Shown piece after piece: positions 17,837 to 27,474 of a DNA stretch of 64,000 nucleotides. A program made the translations under genes and the position numbers. This DNA is from JADJYF01 sp965278995 (lineage in GTDB: Bacteria > Pseudomonadota > Gammaproteobacteria > Ga0077536): assembly GCA_965278995.1 (NCBI GenBank), contig OZ257136.1, forward strand, positions 5,084,001-5,148,000, in the 5' to 3' direction. Under the pieces are notes generated by a model. It was not told the origin of the DNA. It did no database searches and saw nothing but the letters and a program-made list of their open reading frames with translations. Position 1 is the stretch's first letter, and the number at the start of each line of letters is the position of its first letter.

Positions 17837-18976
17837 ATGAGCAGCGCATCGAACAACCCCTGGCAGGCTCTGTGGACCAACTGGACACAGGCCGCGCAAG
17901 GCGCCACTAGCGGTGGCACTGTGCCACCTGGAGCCGGTGGCAAGGCTGCGCTGGAACGAATGTCCGAAGCTTATGTCGCTTTCGGCCGCAGCGTACTCGC
18001 GATGGCCACAACCGCCAGCCAAGGCGCGGGCAAGCCAGGCACCAGCAGCAGTAATGAACAGGGCAGTAATACGCTCGGTGAACAGCTAGCGGGCGCTTTT
18101 GAACGCTGGGCGGCCGGCGACCTCAGCAGCGATGCCTACGCATCCATGCGCGATTTTTTCGGGGCCGCGCCGGCCGGGCTGGCGGCGGCACTGTCGACCT
18201 TGACCGAGACCCGGGTGGACGAGCGCCTCGGCAATACGTTGCTGGCGTGGACCAATGAAGTACTCGATCTGCCGGCTGTCGGACCGATGCGTGACTGGCA
18301 GTCAGCGGCGCAGACGCTCGCGCGTGACGGGCTGGAACAACAGCGTGCAGCAGCGGCTGTCGCAAAGCATTATCAGCAGGCGCTGCGCAGCGCATACGCG
18401 CGATTCGCTGCGCATCTGCGCGATCCGCAAGGCGAACCGATAGCGTCTCTCGCCGGCTTCTACGACAGCTGGGTGGACATTGCCGAAGCGGCTTATGCCG
18501 AAATCGTGCAGACGCCCGAGTTCGCGGCGGATTTCGCCACCTGGATCAATGCCGGGAGTCGTACGCGCGGGCGCAGCAACGCACTGCGCGAGCGATTGTC
18601 TGCCCAGCTCGATCTGCCGCAGCGGGCCGAAATCAACGCACTGCTCGAACGCCAGCACGAGATGCACAGAGAGTTATTGCGATTGCAGCAAGCGCTGGCC
18701 GACGCGCGCTCGCGTCCTCTCGAACCCGCAGCCGTAACACCGGCGCGGCAGGAAACGCCGTTGCCCGCCATCACGGAACAGGCCGCGGTGCCCGCGCCGC
18801 TGCCTGCACCGTTACCGTTTAACCCGGTCAAGGCGATACGTGCCGCACCTGCACCTCGTGTGCGCACGGCACCATCGGTCAAGGCGCGAAGGACGACGAC
18901 GATAGTCAAGCCGACAACACGAGGTCGCGGCCCCGCGGAGTTCGATATCGGCGATATTTTGTCTGGCGGCGAGTGA
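17837..18976 (+). CDS. phaE: Class III PHA synthase subunit PhaE
   Basis: A 379-residue PhaE subunit, which pairs with PhaC in class III polyhydroxyalkanoate synthases and stimulates polymerisation on granules. The N-terminal NNPWQALWTNWTQ, the central YARFAAHLRDPQGEPIASLAGFYDSWVDIAEAAYAEI region and the later LSAQLDLPQRAEINALLERQHEMHRELLRLQQAL coiled coil (about residues 255-295) are typical. The C-terminal tail is rich in alanine, proline and basic residues. It follows acs by 30 bases, has a GAGG ribosome-binding site, and ends 7 bases before the phaC GTG, indicating translational coupling. Confidence 0.92.
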   Translation: MSSASNNPWQALWTNWTQAAQGATSGGTVPPGAGGKAALERMSEAYVAFGRSVLAMATTASQGAGKPGTSSSNEQGSNTLGEQLAGAFERWAAGDLSSDAYASMRDFFGAAPAGLAAALSTLTETRVDERLGNTLLAWTNEVLDLPAVGPMRDWQSAAQTLARDGLEQQRAAAAVAKHYQQALRSAYARFAAHLRDPQGEPIASLAGFYDSWVDIAEAAYAEIVQTPEFAADFATWINAGSRTRGRSNALRERLSAQLDLPQRAEINALLERQHEMHRELLRLQQALADARSRPLEPAAVTPARQETPLPAITEQAAVPAPLPAPLPFNPVKAIRAAPAPRVRTAPSVKARRTTTIVKPTTRGRGPAEFDIGDILSGGE

Positions 18977-18983
18977 GCAGGCA

Positions 18984-20066
18984 GTGCCGCAAGTCACCCT
19001 CGACCCGGCCGAGATTGAGCGCGAACTTGCGCAGTTTCAGCAGCGCGTCGCTGACGGATTTGGCGTTCTGCGTCGGGTCGGCGACGTTCGCCCTGGCGCG
19101 ACGCCGCGCCACGCGTTGCTGCAGATCGAGGGTGTCACCCTGTATCGATATGGTGACGGCGCAGCACCGCAAGGGATACCGATACTGATTGTTTATGCGC
19201 TGGTCAATCGACCCGAAATGGCCGATCTCGAGCGCGGTCGTTCTCTCATCGCCGCGCTGCTCGCGCGAGGATTCGACGTCTATCTAATCGACTGGGGTTA
19301 TCCGAGCGGTGCCGAGCGCCTGCTTGAGCTGACCGACTATGTCGAGCGCTATCTCGATCACTGCGTCGACCATCTGCGGAACAACCTCAGCGTGCCGGCT
19401 ATTCCTTTGCTCGGTATCTGTCAGGGCGGCACGTTCAGTGCGTGCTACGCGGCGCTCCATGCGGAGAAAGTGTCGCACCTCATTACGACCGTCACGCCGA
19501 TAGATTTCCACACGCCGGACGACCTGTTGAGCCACCTCGTGCGCGCCATCGATATCGATGCGCTGGTAGCCGCTGGCGGCAATCTGAGCGGCGATTTGTT
19601 GAATGCGCTGTTTCTCTCACTGAAGCCCTATCGACTCGTTCAACAGAAGTATTTGCGTTTCCTGGCGCAACTCGACGCCGCCGAGGCGACCGCAACTTTC
19701 CTGCGCATGGAACAATGGATCTTCGACAGCCCATCCGTCCCTGCTGCTGCCGGTCGAGAATTCGCGCGTGCGTTTTATCAGGACAACCGCCTGGTTACTG
19801 GTGAGCTCGTCATCGGCGGGCGCGCAGTCAGTCTGCAGAAATTGACCATGCCGCTATTGAACATATTCGCGCGCAACGATCATCTGGTACCGCCAGCCGC
19901 CTCGCGCGCGCTTGGCGCTCTGGCCGGCTCTGACGACTATACCGAAGCCGAACTCGACGGCGGGCATATCGGCATCTATGTGAGCGTCAAGAGCGAGCGC
20001 TCTGTTCCGGCGCTGGTAGACGAGTGGTTTCGGACGCGATCCGGCCAGGTCAGAGCGCCGGATTAA
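18984..20066 (+). CDS. phaC: Class III PHA synthase catalytic subunit PhaC
   Basis: A 360-residue poly(3-hydroxyalkanoate) polymerase subunit, starting at GTG. It polymerises hydroxyacyl-CoA through a covalent cysteine: C146 lies in the lipase-box-like GICQGGTF. The catalytic aspartate should be in NIFARNDHLVPP and the general-base histidine in GGHIGIYVS, both in the expected C-terminal positions. The length (about 355-360) and adjacent PhaE assign class III rather than class I. Acetoacetyl-CoA would come from the thiolase at 23.5-24.7 kb; no phaB-type reductase is visible in the window. Confidence 0.95.
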   Translation: MPQVTLDPAEIERELAQFQQRVADGFGVLRRVGDVRPGATPRHALLQIEGVTLYRYGDGAAPQGIPILIVYALVNRPEMADLERGRSLIAALLARGFDVYLIDWGYPSGAERLLELTDYVERYLDHCVDHLRNNLSVPAIPLLGICQGGTFSACYAALHAEKVSHLITTVTPIDFHTPDDLLSHLVRAIDIDALVAAGGNLSGDLLNALFLSLKPYRLVQQKYLRFLAQLDAAEATATFLRMEQWIFDSPSVPAAAGREFARAFYQDNRLVTGELVIGGRAVSLQKLTMPLLNIFARNDHLVPPAASRALGALAGSDDYTEAELDGGHIGIYVSVKSERSVPALVDEWFRTRSGQVRAPD

Positions 20067-20164
20067 AAGGTCCCCTCAAGGCCCCGGGGGAGACGGAACC
20101 GAGAGGGGATGAGGGGAGGTCAATCGTTACAGCGTTGGCACTCGATGGTGCGTCAGGCTGGAGA

Positions 20165-20566
20165 TCAAGCAGCTTTCTTAACCGGCTTCTTCGCGGGAAG
20201 GAAAGTTGGCAGCGTGAAATCAGCGTTGGCGGTGGCGGTCTTCAGGCTCTTCTCGAGCCACGCCTGATAGGCTTCGCGCGATTCGGTGATGATGTCGGCC
20301 GTGCTCCGCGCCGCCTCGATCAATTTCTCGTTGAACTCAGTGGCCAGTTTGGTTTGCTCGGAGAGCAGATCCTGAACGCCTTTGACTTCCGAGAAAGCTG
20401 ACATGTACTTGGTGCCGGCCTCGAACGCGACGTTGGCGAGTTCCATCTGCTTGCCGGTCAGCTTCTCGATGATGCCCGACGTGATGGTTTCGAGTTCTTT
20501 CGTCGCTGCGACTGCGTTCTGGGTATATTCCTGCCAGTTCACAATGAATTTGTTGTCCATGGTCAT
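20165..20566 (-). CDS. Phasin family granule protein
   Basis: A 133-residue phasin that coats PHA granules. It starts at ATG 20566 behind GGAG; a second in-frame ATG lies 6 bases on. The protein is one amphipathic alpha-helical block (NWQEYTQNAVAATKELETITSGIIEKLTGKQ onward) with a lysine- and alanine-rich end (PAKKPVKKAA), typical of phasins. It converges with phaC, and its promoter region holds TGCAGCAT repeats that may bind PhaR, the classical phasin repressor encoded at 22.9-23.3 kb. Confidence 0.9.
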   Translation of the reverse strand: MTMDNKFIVNWQEYTQNAVAATKELETITSGIIEKLTGKQMELANVAFEAGTKYMSAFSEVKGVQDLLSEQTKLATEFNEKLIEAARSTADIITESREAYQAWLEKSLKTATANADFTLPTFLPAKKPVKKAA

Positions 20567-20958
20567 TAATCTCCGATGTCGGTGACTTGCGGGATTGTGA
20601 CCCGCGGGTTGAACGAGTGCTGGATTGCGTTATTGCGATGCAGCATTTATTGCATTGCAGCATAGTTGCCGATTTTGGCGATGTCAAGCGCTGCCGACGA
20701 TTTATTTTGTCTGTCGTCGTGATCGACTGCGGCAGACCGAAACGGTCGGAATAGCCGTGGGCCCGGGCAACAATTGGCAAAACGTAACAACGGTTCTTCA
20801 ACAAAGGGGCACTGGTTTGATACCCTTGCCGACTATTTTCCGGGCTCCGGTGCCCGCCCCGACGCCTGCTCGAAGCGCCGGGTTCGCCACCGCAAGACGC
20901 CCGCGCCGCCGTTCCGTGATGGCGGGCGCCCGAATCGACATCTGGAGTTCACTGCATA
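20567..20958. promoter_or_regulatory. Divergent promoter region of phasin and pckG with TGC-rich repeats
   Basis: This 392-base gap has no convincing gene. It holds two direct copies of TGCAGCAT at 20639-20646 and 20656-20663 (17-base period) plus an ATTGCATTGC element between them, on the phasin side. PhaR proteins bind TGC-rich sites in phasin promoters, so these are candidate operators. The right half, nearer pckG, shows no clear promoter to me. Confidence 0.45.
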
Positions 20959-22722
20959 ATGACTAGCAACGCCGAATTGGCCGCATGGGTAGCGCAGGTA
21001 GCTGCGCTGACGCAGCCTGAGCGAATTCACTGGTGTGACGGCAGCGAAGCGGAAAATGCAGCCATCACGACGGCCATGCTGGAGAGCGGCGACCTGATCC
21101 GCCTGAACGAGAAGACCCATCCGAACTGCTATCTGCACCGCTCCGATCCGAGCGACGTTGCGCGCGTCGAACATCTCACCTTCGTGTGTACGCCTGACCC
21201 CGAAGATGCCGGTCCGAACAACAACTGGATGGAGCCGGCTGAAGGTCATGCCAAAGTCGACCCGTTGTTCGCCGGCTGCATGCGCGGGCGAACGATGTAT
21301 GTGATCCCGTATTTGATGGGCCCCTACGGTTCGCCCTATGCCCGGCCCGGCGTCGAGATCACCGACAGCCCTTACGTCGTGTTGAACATGCGCATCATGG
21401 CCCGTATCGGCGAGCAGGCATTGCGCCATCTGGAGACAGCCGGACGCTTCGTCAAAGGTCTGCATTCGACCGGTGATCTCGATCCAGACAAACGCTTCAT
21501 CATGCATTTCCCCGACGAGTTGATGATCAAGAGTATCGGCTCCGGATATGGTGGCAACGCGCTGCTTGGCAAGAAATGCCACGCATTGCGTATTGCCAGT
21601 GCGCAGGCCCGCCAGGAGGGCTGGCTCGCCGAGCACATGCTGATCCTGGGTATCGAAGATCCGCAGGGCCGTACAACCTATGTCGCGGCCGCATTCCCAT
21701 CGGCATGCGGCAAGACCAATCTCGCCATGCTGGTTCCACCGCCTGCGTTCGACGGCTGGAAAGTGTGGACCGTCGGTGACGATATCGCCTGGATGCACCT
21801 TGGCCCCGATGGTCAGTTGTGGGCAATCAATCCAGAAGCGGGCTTTTTCGGCGTCGCTCCCGGCACCAGCCTGAAAACCAACCCCAATTGCATGAACACG
21901 CTCGGCCGTAACGCTATCTACACCAATGTCGGTGTAACGGCTGACGGCGCGCCGTGGTGGGAAGGCATCGACGGCGACAAACCGCACGATCTGCTCGACT
22001 GGCAGGGTCGCCCGCACGACGCCGAGAAACTCGGTCCGGCAGCGCACCCGAATGCGCGTTTCACGGTTGCTGCCAGTCAATGCCCGAGCTATTCACCGGA
22101 AGGCAACGTACCGGAGGGCGTGCCGATCTCGGCGATCATTTTCGGCGGCCGACGCTCGACTGTGGCGCCGCTCGTCTTCGAGGCGCTGGACTGGGCGCAT
22201 GGCGTTTTTGCCGGTGCCGCGATGGCCTCCGAAACGACTGCTGCAGCAACCGGCAAAGTCGGCCAGGTGCGCCGCGACCCCATGGCCATGAAACCGTTCT
22301 GCGGCTACAACTTCGGCGATTACTGGGCGCATTGGCTCAACTTTGCTACGCGTTCAAAGCGCCTGCCGCGCATTTTTCACGTCAACTGGTTCCGCAAGGA
22401 TGGCGACGGCCGCTACATGTGGCCCGGTTACGGCGACAATATGCGCGTGCTCGAATGGGTCATCCAGCGCTGCGCTGGCAGTGGCGATGCGATCAAGACG
22501 CCGATAGGTTACGTGCCCGATGTCGGCGCACTCCGCATCGAGGGTCTCGAACTCGATCGCAAAGCGATGCACGCACTGCTCGCCATCGATCCTCAGGTCT
22601 GGCGGGCCGAGATTGATGAGATTGAAGCGTATTTCGAGACTTTCGGTGCGCGACTGCCAGCCGAGTTGCGCGAACAGGCAGCGTTGATCAAAGCCGCGCT
22701 GGAGGAACAGCTCGCGGCTTGA
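20959..22722 (+). CDS. pckG: Phosphoenolpyruvate carboxykinase (GTP)
   Basis: A 587-residue GTP-dependent PEP carboxykinase, converting oxaloacetate and GTP to PEP and CO2 for gluconeogenesis. Motifs: ERIHWCDGSEAEN near residue 20, the substrate region GMHS-equivalent around KGLHSTGDL, the kinase P-loop FPSACGKTNLAML at about residues 245-257 with the hyper-reactive cysteine, and DDIAWM metal ligands. FGGRRSTVAPLV and the PGYGDNMRVLEWV region are characteristic of the GTP class. The length suits GTP enzymes (about 600) rather than the ATP type (about 530). It lets the cell build sugars from acetate, fitting the nearby acs and TCA genes. Confidence 0.96.
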   Translation: MTSNAELAAWVAQVAALTQPERIHWCDGSEAENAAITTAMLESGDLIRLNEKTHPNCYLHRSDPSDVARVEHLTFVCTPDPEDAGPNNNWMEPAEGHAKVDPLFAGCMRGRTMYVIPYLMGPYGSPYARPGVEITDSPYVVLNMRIMARIGEQALRHLETAGRFVKGLHSTGDLDPDKRFIMHFPDELMIKSIGSGYGGNALLGKKCHALRIASAQARQEGWLAEHMLILGIEDPQGRTTYVAAAFPSACGKTNLAMLVPPPAFDGWKVWTVGDDIAWMHLGPDGQLWAINPEAGFFGVAPGTSLKTNPNCMNTLGRNAIYTNVGVTADGAPWWEGIDGDKPHDLLDWQGRPHDAEKLGPAAHPNARFTVAASQCPSYSPEGNVPEGVPISAIIFGGRRSTVAPLVFEALDWAHGVFAGAAMASETTAAATGKVGQVRRDPMAMKPFCGYNFGDYWAHWLNFATRSKRLPRIFHVNWFRKDGDGRYMWPGYGDNMRVLEWVIQRCAGSGDAIKTPIGYVPDVGALRIEGLELDRKAMHALLAIDPQVWRAEIDEIEAYFETFGARLPAELREQAALIKAALEEQLAA

Positions 22723-22819
22723 ATTCCGTGCGGCGACCTGTCGACGGCCGGACCGGTCGGCGATGACGAGCAGGATAGGAATAAGGTGGGGTAGGAAAAC
22801 GCGCCAGGAAATGGCAACT

Positions 22820-22856
22820 GTCAATGGCGCATTCCGCAACGGAATGCGCCATTGAC
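22820..22856. terminator. 17-bp perfect hairpin between pckG and phaR
   Basis: Stem GTCAATGGCGCATTCCG with its exact complement and a 3-nt CAA loop lies right after the phaR stop, in the gap between the two converging genes. It probably ends transcription from both sides; no T-run is present. Confidence 0.6.
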
Positions 22857-22857
22857 G

Positions 22858-23346
22858 TCACTCCGGCTCGTCGGAGTGCTTCGAACGGCCGGTCGGCCCG
22901 ATGTTCTTGAAAAAAGTGTCCTGCATCTGCTTCCACAGACCCAGGTTCTGTTTGGCCAGCTCACTGAATGCCGACGACATCGGAATGCTTTGCATCGCTT
23001 CGTGAACCTGGGTCTGAAAGCGCGTCTGCTGATCTCGAAAGAGCTGCAGACTGCGACCGATGAAATCACCGGCGACACCCTGCACCGAATTGCCATAGAA
23101 ACCGATGATCTGTTCGAGTACATCGGTCGAGAACATCGGTTCTCCTTCTTCTTCCTGCTCGATGATGATCTGCAGCAGGATATTACGGGTGATGTCTTCT
23201 CCGGTCTTCTTGTCGATCACCGCGAAGCCCACACCTTCGAGCACCAGACGACGGACGTCGTTCAGCGTGACGTACTTACTCTCCGTCGTGTCGTAGAGGC
23301 GACGATTCGGATATTTCTTGATGATGCGTTTGGCTTCGTCGGTCAT
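22858..23346 (-). CDS. phaR: Polyhydroxyalkanoate synthesis repressor PhaR
   Basis: A 162-residue PhaR regulator. The N-terminal DNA/PHA-binding domain is clear: IIKKYPNRRLYDTTESKYVTLNDVRRLV, then FAVIDKKTGEDITRNILLQIIIEQE, both standard signatures. The C-terminal half is a helical accumulation-regulator repeat. PhaR senses nascent PHA by binding the polymer and releases phasin promoters. It lies between pckG and the thiolase gene. Its likely targets here are phasin (20.2-20.6 kb) and perhaps itself. Confidence 0.93.
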   Translation of the reverse strand: MTDEAKRIIKKYPNRRLYDTTESKYVTLNDVRRLVLEGVGFAVIDKKTGEDITRNILLQIIIEQEEEGEPMFSTDVLEQIIGFYGNSVQGVAGDFIGRSLQLFRDQQTRFQTQVHEAMQSIPMSSAFSELAKQNLGLWKQMQDTFFKNIGPTGRSKHSDEPE

Positions 23347-23468
23347 GATGTCGCTTCACTCGTGTGTGGTCCGACTGCCCGCGAGAACGCGTCGGGAATC
23401 CGTATGATCGGTTAACAGCGGGTCAACTGCCCGCTGCCAGTACGTCGGGACCTTGATAGGCCCGAAAA

Positions 23469-24662
23469 TCATGCCGCCGCACCAGCACGCTCGACGGCCA
23501 GGGCCACGCCCTGACCACCGCCAATGCAGAGTGTTGCGAGCCCCTTGTTCGCCTGTCGGCGATGCATTTCATGCAGCAATGTCACCAGTATCCGGGCGCC
23601 TGAAGCGCCGATGGGATGGCCGAGCGCGATAGCGCCACCATTGACATTGACTTTGGCTGGGTCCCAGCCGAGTTCCCGATTGACTGCCAGTGCCTGCGCA
23701 GCAAACGCTTCGTTCGCTTCGATCAAATCGAGGTCGGCGATGGTCCATCCTGCTTTGGTCAAGCAGCGGCGCGAAGCCGGTATCGGCCCTGTGCCCATTA
23801 TGGCCGGGTCGACACCCGCACTGGCGGCGGCTCTGATCACGGCCAGCGGTTGCAGGCCTAGGTGCGCAGCGGCTGCCGCCGACATCACGACCACTGCGGC
23901 GGCGCCGTCATTAATGCCAGACGCATTACCTGCGGTCACGCTGCCGTCTTTCTTGAATGCGCCGCGCAGTTTGGCGAGGCTGTCGGCGGTCGTTTCGGCA
24001 CGCGGGAACTCATCGCGGGAAAAGACCAGCGGCGGACCTTTCTTCTGCGGCAATTCGACCGGCACTATTTCGTCGGCATATTTGTCGGCTTGTTGCGCCA
24101 ATGCGGTCTTGGCTTGAGTGCCGGCAGCGAAAGCGTCCTGATCGTCACGGTTAATGCCATAACGCTCAGCAATGTTTTCTGCTGTGATGCCCATGTGATA
24201 TTGATTGAAGGCATCCCACAGACCGTCGACGATCATGGTGTCCTGCAACGCCCACTCGCCCATCTTCTGACCATTGCGCGATTTCGGCAGTACATGCGGG
24301 GCAAGACTCATGTTCTCCTGGCCACCGGCGATCACAATCTCGGCGTCACCACAACGGATCGCCTGCGCCGCGAGCTGCACGGCTTTCAGACCGCTGCCGC
24401 AGACTTTGTTGATGGTCAATGCAGAGACGGTGACGGGAAGTCCACCTGCCAGCGCAGCCTGGCGCGCAGGATTCTGACCGGAGCCGGCGGCGAGTACCTG
24501 ACCGAGGATCACTTCGTCAACCGTTGCCGGATCGATACCGGTACGGGCCAGCAGCGCGCGAATGACGATAGCGCCCAGTTCGTGGGCGGGTATGGTGGCG
24601 AGGCTGCCACCGAAAGATCCGATGGCAGTACGCAGGGCAGCGACGATGACGGCATCCGGCAT
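23469..24662 (-). CDS. phaA: Acetyl-CoA acetyltransferase (biosynthetic-type thiolase)
   Basis: A 397-residue thiolase condensing two acetyl-CoA to acetoacetyl-CoA. The ATG at 24662 follows GGAGG; the frame upstream is non-coding. Catalytic residues are visible: acyl-accepting cysteine in INKVCGSGLKAVQLAA, histidine in GGAIALGHPIGASGAR and the second cysteine in LCIGGGQGVAL. GNASGINDGAAAVVVMS and DLIEANEAFAAQ are also family blocks. The neighbours (phaR, phaC, phaE) support a role in PHA precursor supply; atoB-like use in fatty acid or ketone metabolism is equally possible, so the symbol rests on context. Confidence 0.93.
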   Translation of the reverse strand: MPDAVIVAALRTAIGSFGGSLATIPAHELGAIVIRALLARTGIDPATVDEVILGQVLAAGSGQNPARQAALAGGLPVTVSALTINKVCGSGLKAVQLAAQAIRCGDAEIVIAGGQENMSLAPHVLPKSRNGQKMGEWALQDTMIVDGLWDAFNQYHMGITAENIAERYGINRDDQDAFAAGTQAKTALAQQADKYADEIVPVELPQKKGPPLVFSRDEFPRAETTADSLAKLRGAFKKDGSVTAGNASGINDGAAAVVVMSAAAAAHLGLQPLAVIRAAASAGVDPAIMGTGPIPASRRCLTKAGWTIADLDLIEANEAFAAQALAVNRELGWDPAKVNVNGGAIALGHPIGASGARILVTLLHEMHRRQANKGLATLCIGGGQGVALAVERAGAAA

Positions 24663-24779
24663 GACAGCCTCCAGTAATGCGGCGCAGCGCCGTAATTTAC
24701 GCTGCAGTGCACCATGATGCAAGCGCCAGCGGGCGCCTGCGCACTGTTATAGCGCGCAGCGTTGACGTCCCGACAGTAG

Positions 24780-26192
24780 CTAGAAATGCACGGCGCGCCT
24801 GTCGACGGCCAGTGCAGCCTCGTGCAGCGACTCGGCCAGCGTCGGATGGCCGTGTACGGTGCGCGCGATATCTTCGGCACTTGCGCCAAATTCCATGGCC
24901 AGAACGGCCTCGGCAATCAATTCCGAAGCGTTCGGACCAATCATATGAACGCCCAGCACGGCGTCGGTAGTGGCATCGGCGATGATCTTGATGAAGCCAT
25001 CGACCTCGCCCATCGCGCGGGCGCGCCCGCTGGCAAGAAACGGAAAGCTGCCGCTGCGCACGGCGCGCCCGGCCGCTTTGAGGGCCTGCTCGGTCTGACC
25101 GGCCCAGGCAATTTCCGGCCAGGTATAAATGACCCAGGGAATGTGCGCGAAATCGACTTCAGGCTGCTGCCCGGCGAGTCTCTCGGCAACGGCAATACCT
25201 TCTTCACTGGCCTTGTGGGCGAGCATCGGACCACGCACGCAGTCGCCGATCGCATGGATGCCGGCAACAGCAGTCTGGCAATGCGCGTCGACTTCGATGA
25301 AACCGCGAGCGTCGCAAGCGATGCCGGCCTTGTCGAGCGCGAGCCCCTCGGTATTCGGGCGGCGCCCGACTGCGACTATCAGTTTGTCGAACTCGAGTGT
25401 TTCACTGGCGCCACCGCGCTCGCAGGTGACGGTCACTTTGCCGTCGCTCGCCAACGCTTTGGTAACTTTGGTGCCAAGCCGGATATCGAGGCCCTGGCGC
25501 GAGAGTATCTTGTGTGCTTCTTTGCCGATTGCGTTGTCGGTCATCGGCAGGAAGGTGTCCAGCGCTTCGAGCACGACGACGTTCGCACCGAGTCGTCGCC
25601 ACACACTGCCGAGTTCGAGTCCGATAACGCCGGCCCCGATCACGCCGAGGCGACCCGGTACCGTATCGAACGCGAGTGCGCCAGTCGAATCGACAATCAG
25701 TTTCTGATCGACCGGCGCCGGTGGAATGGCAATGGGCACTGAACCGGTGGCAATGATGATGTGCGGAGCAGTCAGGACTGTTTGCGCGCCATCGGCAGCG
25801 GTGACGACGACTTCGCTGGCTGACTGGAATGCGCCGCTGCCTTTCAGCCAGGTGACTTTGTTCTTCTTCAGCAGACCGGCAATCCCTTGTGTCAAGGTCG
25901 CAACGATTTTGTCCTTGCGCGCCTGCATGCGTGGAATATCCACCGCAACCTGGGCGTCGATACCATGATCGGCCGCATGCGTGCGCAGGAACTCGACATG
26001 ATGCGAGGAGTCGAGCAGCGCTTTGGACGGAATACACCCGACATTCAGGCAGGTGCCGCCAAGTGACGGTTTGCCGTCACTCGCCAACCAGCGGTCGATA
26101 CAGGCGGTCTTGAAACCGAGCTGCGCCGCGCGGATTGCGGCGACATAGCCGCCTGGCCCGCCACCGATCACGATGATGTCGTAGCTATCCAT
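24780..26192 (-). CDS. lpd: Dihydrolipoyl dehydrogenase (E3)
   Basis: A 470-residue FAD enzyme that reoxidises dihydrolipoamide with NAD+. MDSYDIIVIGGGPGGYVAAIRA is the FAD fold, the redox disulfide is C48/C53 in GGTCLNVGCIPSKALL, GAGVIGLELGSVWRRLGA is the NAD fold, and the active-site histidine lies in VHGHPTLAESLHEA. It is last of the operon sucA-sucB-lpd, 9 bases after sucB, so it mainly serves the 2-oxoglutarate dehydrogenase complex, though it may be shared with others. Confidence 0.97.
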   Translation of the reverse strand: MDSYDIIVIGGGPGGYVAAIRAAQLGFKTACIDRWLASDGKPSLGGTCLNVGCIPSKALLDSSHHVEFLRTHAADHGIDAQVAVDIPRMQARKDKIVATLTQGIAGLLKKNKVTWLKGSGAFQSASEVVVTAADGAQTVLTAPHIIIATGSVPIAIPPAPVDQKLIVDSTGALAFDTVPGRLGVIGAGVIGLELGSVWRRLGANVVVLEALDTFLPMTDNAIGKEAHKILSRQGLDIRLGTKVTKALASDGKVTVTCERGGASETLEFDKLIVAVGRRPNTEGLALDKAGIACDARGFIEVDAHCQTAVAGIHAIGDCVRGPMLAHKASEEGIAVAERLAGQQPEVDFAHIPWVIYTWPEIAWAGQTEQALKAAGRAVRSGSFPFLASGRARAMGEVDGFIKIIADATTDAVLGVHMIGPNASELIAEAVLAMEFGASAEDIARTVHGHPTLAESLHEAALAVDRRAVHF

Positions 26193-26201
26193 AAGCGCGG
26201 T

Positions 26202-27434
26202 TCAGACTTCCAGCAGCATACGCGCCGGATCCTCGAGCAGGCGGCAGATCGTATCGAGGAACTGCACCGCTTCCCGACCGTCGATGATGCGGTGATCGTA
26301 AGACAGTGCTAGATACATCATCGGTCGGATAACGACCTGACCGTTCTCGGCCACCGGACGCTCCTGAATTTTGTGCATGCCGAGGATTGCGCTCTGTGGC
26401 GGATTCAGAATAGGTGTCGACACCAGCGACCCGTAAACACCACCGTTGCTGATGGTGAAGGTGCCGCCAGTCAGTTCTTCAATGGTGAGCTTGCCACTCT
26501 GTGCGCGTTCGCCGAACTCGCGAATCGAGCGCTCGACTTCTGCGAACGCCATCCGTTCGACATCGCGCAGTATCGGTACGACCAGTCCACGCTCCGAGCC
26601 GACCGCAACACCAATATCGAAAAATCCGTGATAGACAATGTCTTCGCCGTCGATCGACGCATTGACGACAGGGAACTGCTTCAACGCTTCGACCGCGGCC
26701 TTGACGAAAAACGACATGAACCCCAGGCGCACACCATGGCGCTTTTCGAAATCCACTTTGAAGCGATTACGAAGATCCATTGCAGCCTGCATGTTGACCT
26801 CGTTAAAAGTCGTCAATAGGGCATTTTCGCGCTGCGCGGCAAGCAGTCGTTCAGCGGTGCGCTTGCGCAGCCGCGACATCGGCACGCGCTCTTCGGCACG
26901 CGATGTTGCAGGCGTGGGTCTGGTCGCAGCGGCCTTAACTGGTACCGGCGCCGGTGTCGCTGGTACAGCCGCAGGTGGTGTGGTCGGTTTGGCCGGCGCA
27001 CTCTGTTCGAGGTGGGCAAGCACATCGCCTTTGGTCACGCGACCGCCTTTCCCGCTGCCTTGAATTTCGGCGGCGCTGACGCCGTGTTCAGCGGCGATTT
27101 TCCGCGCCGCGGGCCCGAGCTTTTCGCTCGAGATATCGCTTGTAGCAGCCGGTGCTGCAGCACTCGCGACCACCGAGACGGCGGCGCCCGCACTCGCCTC
27201 GGTATCGATAACCGCGAGAATGTCGTTGGTCAGCACGACATCGCCAGTCTGCTTGTTGATGCGTGTGATCACGCCGGCTTCCGGTGCCGCTATTTCGAGC
27301 GTCACTTTGTCCGTTTCGAGGTCGATCAGGTTTTCGCCGCGTTCGACGCGCTCACCCACTTTCTTGTACCACTCGAGCAGCGTGGCATCCGGTACCGACT
27401 CGGCGAGTACAGGCACTTTGACTTCGACTAGCAC
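26202..27434 (-). CDS. sucB: 2-oxoglutarate dehydrogenase E2, dihydrolipoyl succinyltransferase
   Basis: A 410-residue E2 subunit, starting at GTG behind GGGAGAATC. An N-terminal lipoyl domain carries the lipoylated K43 in IDLETDKVTLEIAAPEAG. An alanine/proline linker follows, then the peripheral subunit-binding domain (LGPAARKIAAEHGVSAAEIQGSGKGGRVTKGDVLAHL), a second flexible linker and the catalytic core with SYDHRIIDGREAVQFL (HxxxDG). It transfers succinyl from lipoamide to CoA. Middle gene of sucA-sucB-lpd. Confidence 0.96.
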   Translation of the reverse strand: MLVEVKVPVLAESVPDATLLEWYKKVGERVERGENLIDLETDKVTLEIAAPEAGVITRINKQTGDVVLTNDILAVIDTEASAGAAVSVVASAAAPAATSDISSEKLGPAARKIAAEHGVSAAEIQGSGKGGRVTKGDVLAHLEQSAPAKPTTPPAAVPATPAPVPVKAAATRPTPATSRAEERVPMSRLRKRTAERLLAAQRENALLTTFNEVNMQAAMDLRNRFKVDFEKRHGVRLGFMSFFVKAAVEALKQFPVVNASIDGEDIVYHGFFDIGVAVGSERGLVVPILRDVERMAFAEVERSIREFGERAQSGKLTIEELTGGTFTISNGGVYGSLVSTPILNPPQSAILGMHKIQERPVAENGQVVIRPMMYLALSYDHRIIDGREAVQFLDTICRLLEDPARMLLEV

Positions 27435-27474
27435 GATGATTCTCCCACTTGCATGCTTGCTTCCTGTGGCGGCG

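Noticed and set aside
15842..18022. 726-codon minus-strand open frame opposite acs and phaE
   Set aside because: It is the antisense of two clearly recognised genes; the translation is rich in H, R and D typical of GC-rich shadow frames and shows no family motif.
20833..22080. 415-codon minus-strand open frame opposite pckG
   Set aside because: pckG is unmistakable on the plus strand; the antisense product has no motif.
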